Shown here: positions 11,694-21,955 of the stretch, in pieces
Layout: every line of letters starts with the position of its first letter
Position numbering within the stretch: the first letter of the stretch is position 1
NCBI GenBank assembly: GCA_029961685.1
Contig: JARWKL010000009.1
Location: forward strand, 8,957,758-9,021,757
DNA: 64,000 nt
Direction of reading: 5' to 3'
Origin: Aristolochia californica
Lineage: Eukaryota; Streptophyta; Magnoliopsida; Piperales; Aristolochiaceae
Program-made: the position numbers and the translations under genes
The notes under the pieces: generated by a model
Told to the model about the DNA's origin: nothing
What the model saw: only the letters and a program-made list of their open reading frames with translations
Database searches by the model: none

Positions 11694-11900
11694 TTGTTCC
11701 CGTAAAAAATATTTTTGATTGAGAGTCCATGACGGAGGAACTATATCCCCGTCAAAAATATCAAAATTATTTGTGGTTGGGAGTCTATGACGGAGGAACC
11801 TCATCCCAATAAAAAATACCAAAATTATTTGTGGTTGGGAGTTCATGACAGAGGATAAAAAATATTTGTGGTTGGAAGTCCATGATGGAGGAATTGTTAG
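11694..11900 (+). repeat. Minisatellite in LARD1 A
   Basis: About four units of 50-70 bp share the core AATATTTGTGGTTGGGAGTC then CATGACGGAGGAAC. Another unit is near 12530-12585. Equivalent arrays are at about 35445-35645 and 59945-60145. Confidence 0.75.
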
Positions 11901-12071
11901 TGTGTCAATGCCCACCTCTCACGAGTTATTGCTAATCTAATGTATTCACTGGGCCCCAATTATGAGGAGCGCCAATGTCGAGAGTGAGTAAATTAGTTAG
12001 CAGTTTTGGCTTTGACGCTGATGAGGTCAAATTGTGACCGCAATGGTTATTTGTGAAGAAACTGTAAAACG

Positions 12072-12140
12072 AAGGCGGGGTTCGGGGCGACAGCCCCGAC
12101 GGGGGTCCAAGGGGACTGCCCCCCTTGGCGGCGGGGTAAG
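12072..12140 (+). other. GC-rich hairpin region in LARD1 A
   Basis: TTCGGGGCGACAGCCCCGAC and AAGGGGACTGCCCCCCTTGG form two adjacent short stem-loops in an otherwise AT-rich element. Copies lie at about 35828-35895, 36180-36240 and 60325-60385. Similar hairpins occur in plant copia-type elements; their role here is not known. Confidence 0.65.
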
Positions 12141-12959
12141 CATGAAAGAAAAATTAAAAGGACTCAAGTGTGAATGGGAATTAATGGAAGGAGCGAAAAA
12201 TAGAGGTGACTCTGTACTGACCGTTGCAGTGGACAGAGGGTATAGAGGCTTCCATCGGCGCCGGAAGAGAAAGGAAGCTTCCTTTCTATTATTTTCGTAG
12301 TTGTCTCCCAGCTGTCTTCCTCGATTCAGTGCTACAAATCACCTATAAATAGAGGTGTTCTTCAGCAACAAATCGCATCTAGTGTAAAACCTATTCCCTG
12401 TTCGTTTTCATTTTTAGTTTCTTCTTCTGTAAGTCCAGAAACCATTGAAGCTCTTCCAGCGTTGGTTATCTTCTTGATTGCTGTTACGATGTTCCTGGGC
12501 TGAGCTTACTCTGTTTTATAGGAACTTCATCCCCGTAAAAAATATAAAAAATATTTGAAGTAGGAAGTCCATGATGGAGGAACTTATAATTATATTTATG
12601 TTACTTTCCCCCATTAATATCATATATTACTCTACCACTTGAGACTTGTTGTCCCGTGGAGGGACACGGTGGTGGAGGTGGACACTTCAGAGCAATTCCG
12701 ATAGACACACTACCTACAAAAGACGAAGTGTGTCCTACAGCCAACATGAGTTATGACTGAAGTATGGAGCAATGTCTTAGTGGTTAGGAGTGATTTACTC
12801 TCACTGATATTATGCCAACTGGGCCTCATGAACGAGAGAACCAGCATGAGGGGGAGTGTTGGAAGATGAAGGCATATTGGAAAATGTGCCATTTTATACA
12901 AAGATATTATACATCATTTGCAGCAAGCTGGGAATTCATACTGTTCTCTCACCCCCAGC

Positions 12960-12970
12960 TTGAGGGGGAG
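12960..12970 (+). other. Polypurine tract of LARD1 A
   Basis: TTGAGGGGGAG sits directly before the 3' LTR, as expected for plus-strand priming. A near-identical GAGGGGGAGTGTTGGAAGAT at about 12849-12868 looks like a vestige of an older LTR junction. Confidence 0.8.
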
Positions 12971-13374
12971 TGTTGGAAGATAGGGCCCAAGCCCACACGA
13001 CCAAGGAAGGCCCAAGCCCATAAGACCAAGGGAGACATGCAACCAAGAGATATAGAAGATGGGCTTAAGGCCCACATATCAAGGAAAAGGCCCATAGGCC
13101 CATATACAATGATGGCAGGATGTAAATAAAGAGTCATTTCATAGAGATGGCATTATTGTAATTAAGTTAAAGTTCTAGGGTTAAAACCCTAAACCCTAAA
13201 CCCTAAGTTCAGGGGTATTATTGTAATACAGTAGGTTCATAAATCTATAAATAGAGCTTCAAGGGGAGGGTTAGGATCATCAATTCCATAAGCCTTCTTC
13301 CTCCAGTTTTCTCCCAATGGGTTTCTTTTCCTTTTTCTCCATGAGATAAATTCATGGAGTCCTGAAAATCAACA
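12971..13374 (+). repeat. 3' LTR of LARD1 A
   Basis: 404 bp, homologous to 9206-9634, with TATA-like TCTATAAATAGAGC near 13241. It carries three AAACCCT units (13184-13204) where the other LTRs have two. Confidence 0.9.
13184..13204 (+). repeat. Telomere-like (AAACCCT)3 in LARD1 3' LTR
   Basis: Three exact plant telomere-type heptamers. It is too short to be a telomere. In plant promoters such teloboxes bind regulatory proteins; a role here is only inferred. Confidence 0.7.
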
Positions 13375-13643
13375 ATGTTATTTTTTATTTTTATTAGTAC
13401 ATTGTTTGCATAGTACAATGGGTAATGAATTTAAACAAATATAACTGCGAATATATGTTAGTTTAAGTGTGATAATTTAAACTCTTTTAATATAATAATT
13501 GCATTAAGTTTTTTATATTATAAAAGTAAGTATTTGTTTGAATATTTTAATTTTTATATATTAAGTTAATAAATTAATATTATTTTGATATTACTAATAG
13601 ATATTGAGCTGAAAAATATTTTATAATATCCTTTTTATATAAC
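13375..13643. other. AT-rich spacer between LARD1 and LARD2
   Basis: No gene. The text TTATAAAAGTAAGTATTTGT resembles the interior of the palindrome arms, so it may be the rest of a MITE that LARD1 and LARD2 entered. Confidence 0.5.
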
Positions 13644-14120
13644 TGTTGAATTTAAGGAAAAGATAAATACTTCATTGATTTGTTGTAATCAAAGTACATG
13701 AACCTCTATTTATAATATAGGAAGGTAGTAGAGTCCAATTACAATTAAACTATACCTTTGTCCCAATTACACCCGAACTCTAACACTTAAAGATAAGTCC
13801 TAACATAATTAAATAACTCAATATAAAAAGAAAACTAACATGACTTAAACACCTTTAAACTGAAACTCTTCTATGAGACCTGCTTCCATAATAATTTTGG
13901 TTCTGTAAGACTTCTTATTGTGTAGGACTCATCATGCCACCTCACGTTATCATGGTGGGTCCCACCAACTCGTGTGATCATGGTGGGTCCATGTCTTATG
14001 GGTTTGGACCCATCCTCCAACACTTCCCCTCAAACTGGGGATGAGAGAGCATTATGAACTCCTAGCTTGCTGCAAATGATGTATAGGATCTTATCGTATA
14101 AAATGGCAGTCCTCCATATC
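13644..14120 (-). mobile_element. LARD2 LTR element, copy A, truncated to its 3' end
   Basis: The 3' LTR (13644-14022, TGTTGAATTT...CCAACA in plus reading) is followed by CTTCCCCTCAAA, a polypurine tract in the minus sense, and about 85 bp of interior, after which homology to B and C ends. On the minus strand the LTR starts TGTTGGAAGATGGG, close to the LARD1 LTR start, so the two families are related. Confidence 0.85.
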
Positions 14121-14954
14121 TTCGTCGGAGCTCACTCTCATCCGCAACAACGGTGGTCTGCGGATTGAAACAACAATATGTTAGTTCTTTCCCTCTAACC
14201 TTAACCTTGTTTCTTTGTTTGCCTTCTTCGACTTCTTTGATTTCTTTCCCGAGATTTTATTATTTATTAGAAAATATTTATGGTTTTAATTATCTTTTCG
14301 ATTCGTTGTAGCAGTAACACAAATTCTTTCTCTTCTTCTTTCTTCTTCGACGGTATCCCTGCGTCGTGCCATTTTCTATTAATGTTTGGATGTCTTTGTG
14401 ATTTTATTTTATTTTTTCATTTTCTTTCTCTGTTCGTGTTTATCAGAAAATGGTTCCGCGATTGCATATTCATTTTGAGATTTTTTTTTATGGTTTTAGT
14501 TCTCTTTTCGATTCATTGTGGCATTAACAAAAATTCTTTCTCTTCTCATTATTCCCAGACCGCCATTTTGTATTGCAGCCATTATATTTCATTTTCTGTT
14601 AATGTTAGGACGTCTTTGTGATTTTATTTTTATTTTTCATTTTCAACGTTTGTTTGTTTTGTGTTTACAAGAAAATGGTTCCAGGATTGCAAAAATTTGT
14701 ATGGTTTTAATTCTGTTTTCGATTCATTGTGGCGGTATTTATATTTCATTTTCTGTTAATCTTTGGAAAGTCTTTGTGATTTCATTTTTTTTATTTTCTT
14801 CGCCTGTTTGTGTTTATCAAAAAATGAGTGGGAAACATTTTCATATGGATTTGTTTCCGTGGCTCTGTTTTTTCTCGTGTACAATAGTTTCTGATTCCAG
14901 TTTCCCCTGTATCTCTACTATCAACCTCATCCTCCTTAGAGAGAGTCCTTCAGT
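14121..14954 (+). other. Possible 5' UTR and 5' UTR intron of the candidate gene at 14955
   Basis: Host-like sequence starts at the block break. About 14121-14178 could be 5' UTR, followed by a splice-donor-like GTTAGTTCTT near 14179 and an acceptor-like CTCCTTAG near 14940. The interior is T-rich like a plant intron. Any promoter would have to lie in LARD2, because unrelated repeat DNA abuts at 14120. Confidence 0.4.
14279..14835 (+). repeat. Three imperfect tandem repeats of about 210 bp
   Basis: Units begin TATGGTTTTAATT-TCTTTTCGATTC at 14279, 14489 and 14700; the last is shortened. Each includes TTTCTRTTAATGTT-GG-GTCTTTGTGATTT and ends near AGAAAATGGTTCC. They fall in the proposed 5' UTR intron and are not coding. 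Confidence 0.75.
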
Positions 14955-15325
14955 ATGGTGACGATCGACATCATTAGTGGTAAAGATCCAATACTTTATT
15001 TCCATTTTCCATCTTATGCGTTGAAAGTGGCCTTGCCTTGCTGTGGTTGATGCTCTGAATTAGCTGCATTGCTGTTTTAATTGTATAAAAAAATGACGCA
15101 TAGAAATCTTATCAAGGGAAATACTAGCTGCGATGCAGTTTCTGCTCTCTGCCATCACATTAACTGGTCTTCTTCTGTTGAATGTTTTGCAAAACAGGAA
15201 GCGGTCATGGTCGTAAGTCTCACGGTGCACACAAGGATTCCGGCTCTCTATGGCCATTCCTGTTCAGTTCTATTATCCTTCTGGTTGTGTTCGTTCTCTC
15301 AGGTAATAATCTGATTACCCACTAG
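14955..15325 (+). CDS. Candidate small single-pass membrane protein, two exons
   Basis: I do not recognise the family. An ATG at 14955 opens a 25-nt exon ending AGTG before GTAAAG (14980). After an intron ending TTGCAAAACAG (15197), the exon from 15198 continues in phase. The peptide begins MVTIDIISGSGHGRKSHG, then HKDSGSLWP, followed by a hydrophobic segment FLFSSIILLVVFVLS that could span a membrane. Reading on gives a stop at 15323-15325 (50 residues); alternatively a donor GTAATA at 15303 leads to further exons I could not find. The basic stretch before the hydrophobic segment and the matching phases favour a real gene. The loss of upstream sequence at 14120 suggests it may be a relic. 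Confidence 0.4.
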
Positions 15326-16567
15326 CTGCAAACTTGAATTCCTGCTTATGCGTTTAACTCTTTCTAAACAAAATTTCTTTTTCTTTTCCTTTTCTGTATC
15401 TATCTGAAAATTGTTTGTCGTGTCTTCAATTTATTTCTCTTGCATATGTTTTATCTTCTCTTTCTTTTCTCTGTTTCACGAGTTCCCAGCTAATTTTGGT
15501 TGGTTATTTTAATTTATGAAATAACTTTCTTTGAGATTGTTTAATATATGAATTCTTCCATCATTTTATTTTCCACAATGATATACTCAAGTTGTGATTT
15601 GCCATTTTCAGTTTTGCACTTCTAAATTGGATAGGGTTTGTTTATTCGCTTTTTGAGCCTATGGTGGATAAGTTTGTGCATTACAGTTTATGTTTTTCTT
15701 CTTTTAAAAGTTTTTTTGGACATCACCCGTGTTTGTTTCGATAACAATTTGTCATATCAAAGCAAAGCAAGATGAAGTTTCAATTTGTCAGTGATCTAAC
15801 GCATGGCCTTACTTTCTCATTATATCACTATCCGGTGGTTCCAAGCAACCTAGTAATACTATCGAAGATCGTGTTGGTAGCAGGGGTTGGGCATGCCAAA
15901 GTATGTAATTGATAGATGAGATATCTTATGTAAATAGATGAATAGTGTATGATAAAATGGGATATACTGTGTGATGGGATTTAAATGTGAATGCTTATTC
16001 AATATTATGAGAGAAAGGTTGTTTTATATGAATTGAGTGAGTTTTTCTTTTTTTTTTCTTATAACCTTTCACAGCTCATTGCAGATATATCTTACACGAT
16101 GGACTTTATTTCTCATGTTTTTTAGCATGTTGTACCAAATTCTTAATTCCCAATGGAAGCAATATGTCGTCGTTGAGCACAAGCGAAAAAATGTACACTT
16201 GCACACAGGATTGTTGAAGCAACGTTTATTGCATCTAAGCAAAATTTCAAACAGATTAATTATTTGCATGGTTAAGCATGAAATGTTCTTTTTAAATAAA
16301 ATTTTAATAACCCTCTTTCAATCGATTGAAAGCACACTGACACAAGCATTTAAGAAATAATTCTCTCTCTCTCTCTCTCTCTCTTGTTTGAATATGAATT
16401 ATTCATTGTTGTTCTAGCAGTGAATCCTTATTGTTGTCTCTATCTCCCTACCATTCATTACAAACTCTTCTACCAACTAACTCCAACAAACACTCCAACA
16501 TGAATCACGGTTGAAGCAAACTCAGTCTTTGAATTAAACCAACTAAAAGTAAAGTAACTAATGTTAG
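15326..16567. other. Host-like non-coding sequence
   Basis: T-rich, intron-like DNA with no convincing exon. From about 15644 it is duplicated at 20297-21880 with about 90% visible identity. It ends in a (CT)n run at 16362-16384 and the target site of the hAT-like insertion. Confidence 0.6.
16362..16384 (+). repeat. (TC)n microsatellite
   Basis: About 11 dinucleotides; the duplicate at 21668-21699 has about 16. Confidence 0.9.
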
Positions 16568-18493
16568 TAGGGGTGGCATCGAGTCGAGTCGTGCCCGAAA
16601 TTTCCGATGTTCGAGCTGAGCTTGATTTAAATATTTCGAACTCGAGCTCGAGCCGAGCCCAGCCTCGAGCCTAAAATTGTTATCGAGCTCGAGCCCAATA
16701 ATTTTAACCAAGTTCGAGCCGAACTCGAACTTCAACATTCATTTAAAACTTTTCAAAAATTATATGTCTCTAGTTCGAGCTCCAGTTCGAGCTCAACATA
16801 CATTTAAAATTTTTCAAAAAATATATAATAAATTAATTATATATAAAATTATGCATACATTTTACATAAAATTGGGCATGACCTCTACATAAAATTGGGC
16901 ATGACCTCTACTTAAAATTTGGCATAAGGGTGACATCGAATTGAGTTGAGCCTAAACCTTCTTATGTTAGAGCCAAGCTTGATTTAAATATTTCAAACTC
17001 GAGCTCGAGTCGATCCTAGCCTTGAGCCTAAAATTGTAATCGAGCTCAAGCCTAATAATTTTAACCGAGTTCAAGCTTGAGCTCTAGCTCGAGCCTAATA
17101 ATTTTAACCGAGTTCAAGCTTAACATACGTTTAATACTCTACATAAAATATATGTTAAATAAAATATATATAAAATTATGCATACATTTTATAAAAAGAA
17201 TGGTAGGGGAGGTTCAGGATTGAATCTCGATAATAGATTAGAACGCACTAATATTAATCTTTTTTACCCAAAATGTTGTCTAGCTTATTTTTTAATTTTT
17301 GAATATGCATGTAAATTTACTATGGCCTCCTTAGTGCCCCTGGTTGAAAATTTATATTCTAGGAAAAACTAGAAATATTTTTCCTATGATGCATATTTCC
17401 AAAAGAAACTTTTAAATAAAATTCTATTACTATTAGTGACTTACTAGAAAATTACAAGAAATATTTTAAAATTTTCTTAGGAAAGTTAAATGGACCTCTA
17501 ATTGCCTCTTCTAGGGAAATAAAAAAATTGATAATTAATCTAATATATTACTATACTTATAGATAAATTTTTAATCAAATAAAATGTCAAACACAAAATT
17601 GCTATGAAAATTGCCTCATGCTAAAAGTATTATAGCATCAACTGTTAAATACTTATTCAAAACTTTTCTCTACGATTTTCGCAGAAAAATCTTACTTAGA
17701 AAATTATATGATTTTTTTTACTAAGAATTTCCAATTAGAAAATTATTGCAAAAAAACTTGAGGCACTACTAGTCCCTAGAAACGTATTTCTACTAAAAAT
17801 ATTTTTTCAACATTTATTAACAAAACCACTAATAGTCCCTAGAATTTATTATTATTTTTTTCACTTGTTTATAATCTCGCATGTGCGAAATTGTCTTCTC
17901 GCTAGGGGGGATTATTTTTTTCCTTCTAACTTAGGTCCTCTGGTTTCCACCAAGGATGAGGAATGACGCAGTTGGAAAAGCTTCCAGTGGCATCGGCAAG
18001 GAACTTTTTTCGGCGATAACGGTTGTGACGACGGAAGCGGTGACGACGGAAACAAAGGAGAAGGCAGACTAGGGGGAAGAAATATAGCGGTGGCCACAAA
18101 ATCAGTGGTGACAAAAAGGCAGAAGGCGGCCGGTGAGGCAGTTATCGACAGCGACAAAGGTGGCCACAACAACGGTTGGGAGGGGCTCAGCGGTGACGAG
18201 GGGAGGAAGAATTTTCCCCCCTCGCTCTCTCTCCCACTCCGCTCGGTGCTCCAGCTCTTGGTCCCGCTCCCTAGTCCCGACTCCCCCAAATCCCCCGAAT
18301 CCCACACCGCTTGTTAAATTAAAGAGCTGGCTCATGAGCTTTCGAACCAAACCTTGATTCAGTCGAGCCCGACTCGTTAATTTAAATGAGCCGATCCCGG
18401 ATCTCAAAATCAGCTCAAGATCCAGGTATACTGAATTGAACCGTGCCAGAACGGAGCCGAGCTCGAGCCGACTTGGTTTGAAATTACCCATAA
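16568..18493. mobile_element. hAT-like non-autonomous DNA transposon
   Basis: The empty paralogue at about 21870-21885 reads GTAAAGTAACT-ACTATCAG-GCCTTCATA. Here the same flanks are separated by 1.9 kb, with AATGTTAG on the left (16560-16567) and ACTATCAG on the right (18494-18501), an 8-bp target duplication with three differences. The element starts TAGGGGTGGC and ends TTACCCATA, weak inverted termini in hAT style. The interior has two copies of a CGAGCTCGAG-rich stretch (16570-16830 and 16925-17130), AT-rich DNA and a GC-richer 3' part (17890-18490). No transposase was found. The assignment to hAT rests on the 8-bp site and TIR look. Confidence 0.65.
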
Positions 18494-20290
18494 CTATCAG
18501 ACTTTCATATAGCGGACATCACATCTATTCCTGGAACCGTCTTATCATTATGACTCAAGTTTGTTGCAAGCTCGGCTTTCCAACTAAACCCATTACAAGT
18601 TCTTTAATCTGACACCATTGGTTTAAGCATTCAAAAATGTGTGTTGTGATGATTGAATGTGGGAGTGTAATTCTTAGATGTTCTAAAAGGATGGTTAATG
18701 TATCGTAATAACTTTTATTATATTGTGTGATGAAGTACTTATTGAAATTTGAATATTATACTGATGTTTTAGGAGCACAAGAATGGTTTATTATTCACAC
18801 TTGTCTTGTTAGATTTTTTTGTCTTCTTTTTTTTTTCCTCTTGCTCTTTATGGATATTGCTCTATAGATTCCATTTCTCATTCAATCATTTTCATCCAAA
18901 TTCCAACTTTCATACAGTGAGAAAATACGATTTATGTGACCAGAATTTGAAACCATCAAAACGTCCAATCTGAAGTTGTGTGAGCAAACATATTCCATTT
19001 CTCATTCAGTCCTTTCCATCCAAATGCCAACTTCGATACAATGAGAAATGCAATTTAAGTGAATAGTATTCAAAACCTTCGAAACTTCCTCCTAATACTC
19101 ACTAAAGGAATTCTTCTCTTCCTGTCCACCAAACCACCGTCTTGGTACTGTTCAACCTAAGGAATTGTTGAGTAAGTTAAATTAAAATTTCCTAAAATTG
19201 ATATAGATAATGCTCAAGGCCATCTCAATGCCCTTCCCAAAAAAATCTAGAAATTCAAATCTAGCAATATCCTCCACTAGTTCTGGGAAGGGATAGGTCT
19301 TCCCTTTCAGTGCTTATTTCTTGAGCCTAATGGACATTAGCTATTTACATTTTTGGGTCCTTTCATACACCTTTCTTATCACAAGGCAATATGGAATTTT
19401 CTTTTTCAGATATTTGCACATCTTAAAAGAAATATTACTTTCGTGCGAATATTTACCATAGAAATCATTCCTACAAACTTCAAGGGGGGTTTAGTGCATT
19501 TTGAAAGTGAAAGTGAAAGTGAATTATTTTTTTATGTTAGTATGCACAATGGAAAGTTTAGTGGAAATTACATAAGAAATTTATTAAAAAAATACTCCAA
19601 TAGATTTAAATTTTATAGGATATTGATTATCTAAATTTTCTATTAATAAGTTAGGATAGATTTTAACTCTTCTTAATTCATCAATAATAATAAAAATTAA
19701 AGTTTATTTATTTAATTAATTACTTATATATAAATAAATAACTTAAAAAACTTTATTTTTATGATATCAAAATGCCTAATCAAATTGTTACTTTTTAATA
19801 TCTAAATTCTCACTCCTAAAATATTAATTAAATATAATATTAAAATTTATAAATTTAGGTAAATAAAAAGATGGTATTTTATTATTCAAAAATAATTTCA
19901 AAAAATTAATTTTATTAATTTTTTATTTAAATAAACTCAAACTTATCTAATTAATTTTAAATTATTAAATAATTAAAAAATTACGACAATTTATTTAATT
20001 AAATATTTATAAAATGATTAAACAAATCCATGCTTTTATATTATCCAAATGTTAATCAATTAGTTACTTTAAAAAATCTAAATTCTCACTCTTAAAATAG
20101 TCATTAAATATAATTTTCAAAATAAGAATTTTATATAAATAAAAAGTTTATTTTATTTTATAAATTTATCTAATAGATTTAAATTTTAATTTAGATAGCT
20201 ATATTTGGCTAAAATAAAATAAATTTTAAGAAGTTTTAAATTAATAAAAAATTAACTTGTTTTAAATAAATAAATGTATAGAAAAGAATA
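18494..20290. repeat. Partial block copy with no copia insertion
   Basis: 18494-18577 matches the DNA left of the complete copia (21885-21955). 18578 onward matches the DNA to its right (27447 onward) and continues through the left palindrome arm to about the equivalent of 5560. Where the 5.5-kb element sits in copy B, this copy reads GCTCGGCTTTCC (CGGCT at 18573-18577), so it is an empty site with one changed base. Homology ends near 20280, joined to a second copy of the 15.6-kb segment. There is no gene. Confidence 0.85.
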
Positions 20291-20894
20291 ATTTGTTTAT
20301 TAGCCTATGGTGGATAAGTATGTGCATTAAATTTTATGTTTTTCTTCTTTTTGATGTGTTATTGGACATCACTCTAGTTTGTTCCGGTAATAATTTGTCA
20401 GATCAAAGCATAGCAAGATGAAGTTTCAATTTGTTAGTGATCTAACACATGGCCTTAGCTTCTCATTATGTCACTATCCGGTGGTTCCAAGCAACCCAGT
20501 AATACTATTGAAGATCGTGTTGGTAGCAAGGGGTTGTGCATGCCAAAATATGTAATTGATGTATGAGATATCTTATGTAAATGGATGAATAGTGTATCAT
20601 AAAATGGGATGTACTATGTGATGAGATTTAAATGTGAATGCTTATTCAATAATATGAGAGAAAGGTTGATTTATATGAATTGAGTGAGTTTTTCTTTTTT
20701 TTTTCTTATAACCTATCACAGCTCATGGCAGATATATCTTGTACCATGGACTATGTTTCTCATTTTTTAGCATGTTGTCGTACCACCAAATTCATAATTC
20801 CAAGTGGAAGCAGTATGTAGTCATCGAGCACAAGCGAAAAAATATACACTTGCACACAAGATTGTTGTAACTGTCAATGTCTTAGGCAAGAGTA

Positions 20895-20945
20895 CTTCCT
20901 AGAATTACTCTTGCCCAATCTCGCTTAACTTTGAAGTTCTGAGTC
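20895..20945 (-). other. 5S-derived segment with deleted box C (leftmost Cassandra LTR)
   Basis: Compared with the other two LTRs, 17 bp containing the GGTGACCTCC core are missing between CTTC and CTAGAAT near 20897. The rest of the LTR is full length. The middle LTR (21130-21246) instead keeps box C but lacks about 80 bp after TCAGATAC. Confidence 0.8.
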
Positions 20946-21343
20946 AGATACCTAGCCAATACAACCCGAAAAGATTAGCCGTTTAAGGTGTAGAAAGCGA
21001 AGTACCTAACTCAGACTACAAACTCTAACAAGAGTGGACGGAACCACTCTGACACCCACCCCCACCCATTCTGGAGCCACTTCTAATGGGATACGAACGC
21101 GGGCTGTGGCATGCCTAGCTCTGATACCATGTCAAAGTCTTAGGCAAGAGTGCTTCCCAGGAGGTCACCCATCCTAGAATTAGTCTTGCCCAAGTTTGCT
21201 TAACTTCGGAGTTCTGAGTCAGATACCGGACGGAACCACTCTGACACCCACCCCCACCCATTCTGGAGCCACTTCTCATGGGATACGAATGCGGGCCGTG
21301 GCGTGCCTAGCTCTGATACCATGTCAAAGTCTTAGGCAAGAGT

Positions 21344-21408
21344 GCTTCCCAGGAGGTCACCCATCCTAGAATTAGTCTTGCCCAAGTTCGCTTAACTTCG
21401 GAGTTCTG
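21344..21408 (-). other. 5S rRNA-derived promoter segment in Cassandra LTR (rightmost)
   Basis: The minus strand reads AACTCCGAAGTTAAGCG, then CTTGGGCAAGACTA and GGATGGGTGACCTCCTGGGA, which is the 3' half of plant 5S rRNA including the box C of the internal pol III promoter. The 5' half of 5S is absent, so this is not a 5S gene. A matching segment is at 21152-21217. Confidence 0.88.
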
Positions 21409-21665
21409 AGTCAGATACCTAGCCAATACAACTCGAAAAGACTAGCCGTTTAATGTGCGGAAAGCCAAGTACCTAACTCAGACCACAAACTCTAACAAGA
21501 GTGGACGGAACTACTATGACAACATCGTTTATTGCATCTAAGTAAAATTTCAAACAGAACAATTATCTACAAGGTTAAGCATGAAATGTTCCTTTTAAAT
21601 AAAAATTTAGTACCCCTCTTTCAATTGATTGCAAGCACCACACTGACAAAAGCATTTAGGAAAAA

Positions 21666-21667
<2 letters not shown>

Positions 21668-21699
<32 letters not shown>
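21668..21699 (+). repeat. (TC)n microsatellite
   Basis: About 16 dinucleotides; an expanded duplicate of the run at 16362. Confidence 0.9.
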
Positions 21700-21702
<3 letters not shown>

Positions 21703-21955
21703 TGAATATGAATTATTCATTGTTGTTCTTGCAGGGAATCCTTACTGTTGTCTCTCCGTCCCTTTCATTACAAACTCTTCTACCAACTGACTCCAACAAA
21801 CACTCCAAACATGAATCACGGTTGAAGCAAATTCAGTCTTTGAATTAAACCAATTGAAAGTAAAGTAACTACTATCAGGCCTTCATATTGTGGACATCGC
21901 ATCTATTCCTGGAACCTCCCTGTCATTATGACTCAAGTTTGTTGCAGGCTCGGTG

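Larger units (their letters stand above)
9206..13374 (+). mobile_element. Non-autonomous LTR retrotransposon LARD1, copy A
   Basis: Two LTRs (9206-9634 and 12971-13374) start TGTTGGAAGATAGGGCCC and end AAAATCAACA. A primer site follows the first and a polypurine tract precedes the second. Flanks are GTGTT and ATGTT, a target duplication with one mismatch. The 3.3-kb interior has no gag or pol; short frames such as 9853-10266 have no recognisable domain. It carries a TRIM (10342-10685), a minisatellite, GC-rich hairpins and a second promoter-like stretch (CTATAAATAGAGG near 12350). It fits the class of large derivatives that depend on another element's proteins. Confidence 0.88.
3913..14120. 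repeat. Duplicated block, copy A
   Basis: This stretch is collinear with 27442 onward (copy B) and 52156 onward (copy C): flank, giant inverted repeat, Harbinger remnant, LARD1 with nested TRIM, and the 3' LTR of LARD2. Homology to B and C stops abruptly after CTCCATATC at 14120, where unrelated host sequence begins. A differs from B and C by several indels: a 62-bp loss near 3977, about 130 bp missing in the right palindrome arm near 8065, and the absence of about 60 bp near 12455. Confidence 0.93.
20872..21521 (-). mobile_element. Cassandra-type TRIM, tandem form (three LTRs, two interiors)
   Basis: LTRs at 20872-21054, 21130-21246 and 21322-21521 start TGTCAA-GTCTTAGGCAAGAG and end ATGACA or CTGACA. 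The two 75-bp interiors (21055-21129 and 21247-21321) have CCCACCCCCACCCA (polypurine tract in the minus sense) at one end and GCTCTGATACCA (initiator tRNA-Met primer site in the minus sense) at the other. Each LTR holds a 5S rRNA-related segment in the minus orientation. Cassandra is known for 5S-derived promoters in its LTRs. No protein is encoded. The uninterrupted paralogue near 16210 shows it inserted in the duplicated segment. Confidence 0.92.
20291..21955. repeat. Second copy of segment 15644-16567
   Basis: Starting near GCCTATGGTGGATAAG (20309), this repeats 15654-16560 and continues into the hAT-empty site and the copia target. It is interrupted by the Cassandra element at 20872-21521. 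No coding sequence. Confidence 0.85.

Noticed and set aside
12812..13129. 105-codon plus-strand frame across the LARD1 3' LTR
   Set aside because: It crosses the purine tract and LTR border and is repeated in B and C simply because the LTR is; no family resemblance.
13184..13204. Interstitial telomere
   Set aside because: Only three heptamers, always at the same place in LARD1 LTRs.
14280..14961. Overlapping plus-strand frames of 113 and 147 codons
   Set aside because: They arise from T-rich tandem repeats and encode only Phe/Ile/Leu-rich low-complexity peptide; the region behaves as an intron.
16037..16360. 107-codon plus-strand frame as a host exon
   Set aside because: The duplicated copy at 20690-21650 breaks the frame and has no matching exon structure.
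16568..17130. Regulatory cluster of GAGCTCGAG sites
   Set aside because: The motif is part of two diverged internal repeats of a transposon; nothing ties it to a gene.
17912..18491. Minus-strand frames of 129-131 codons in the hAT-like element
   Set aside because: Ser/Pro/Leu-rich products of biased sequence, frameshifted between the two copies.
21140..21220. 5S rRNA gene
   Set aside because: Only the 3' half of 5S is present and it is embedded in an LTR with primer site and purine tract; it is Cassandra promoter sequence.
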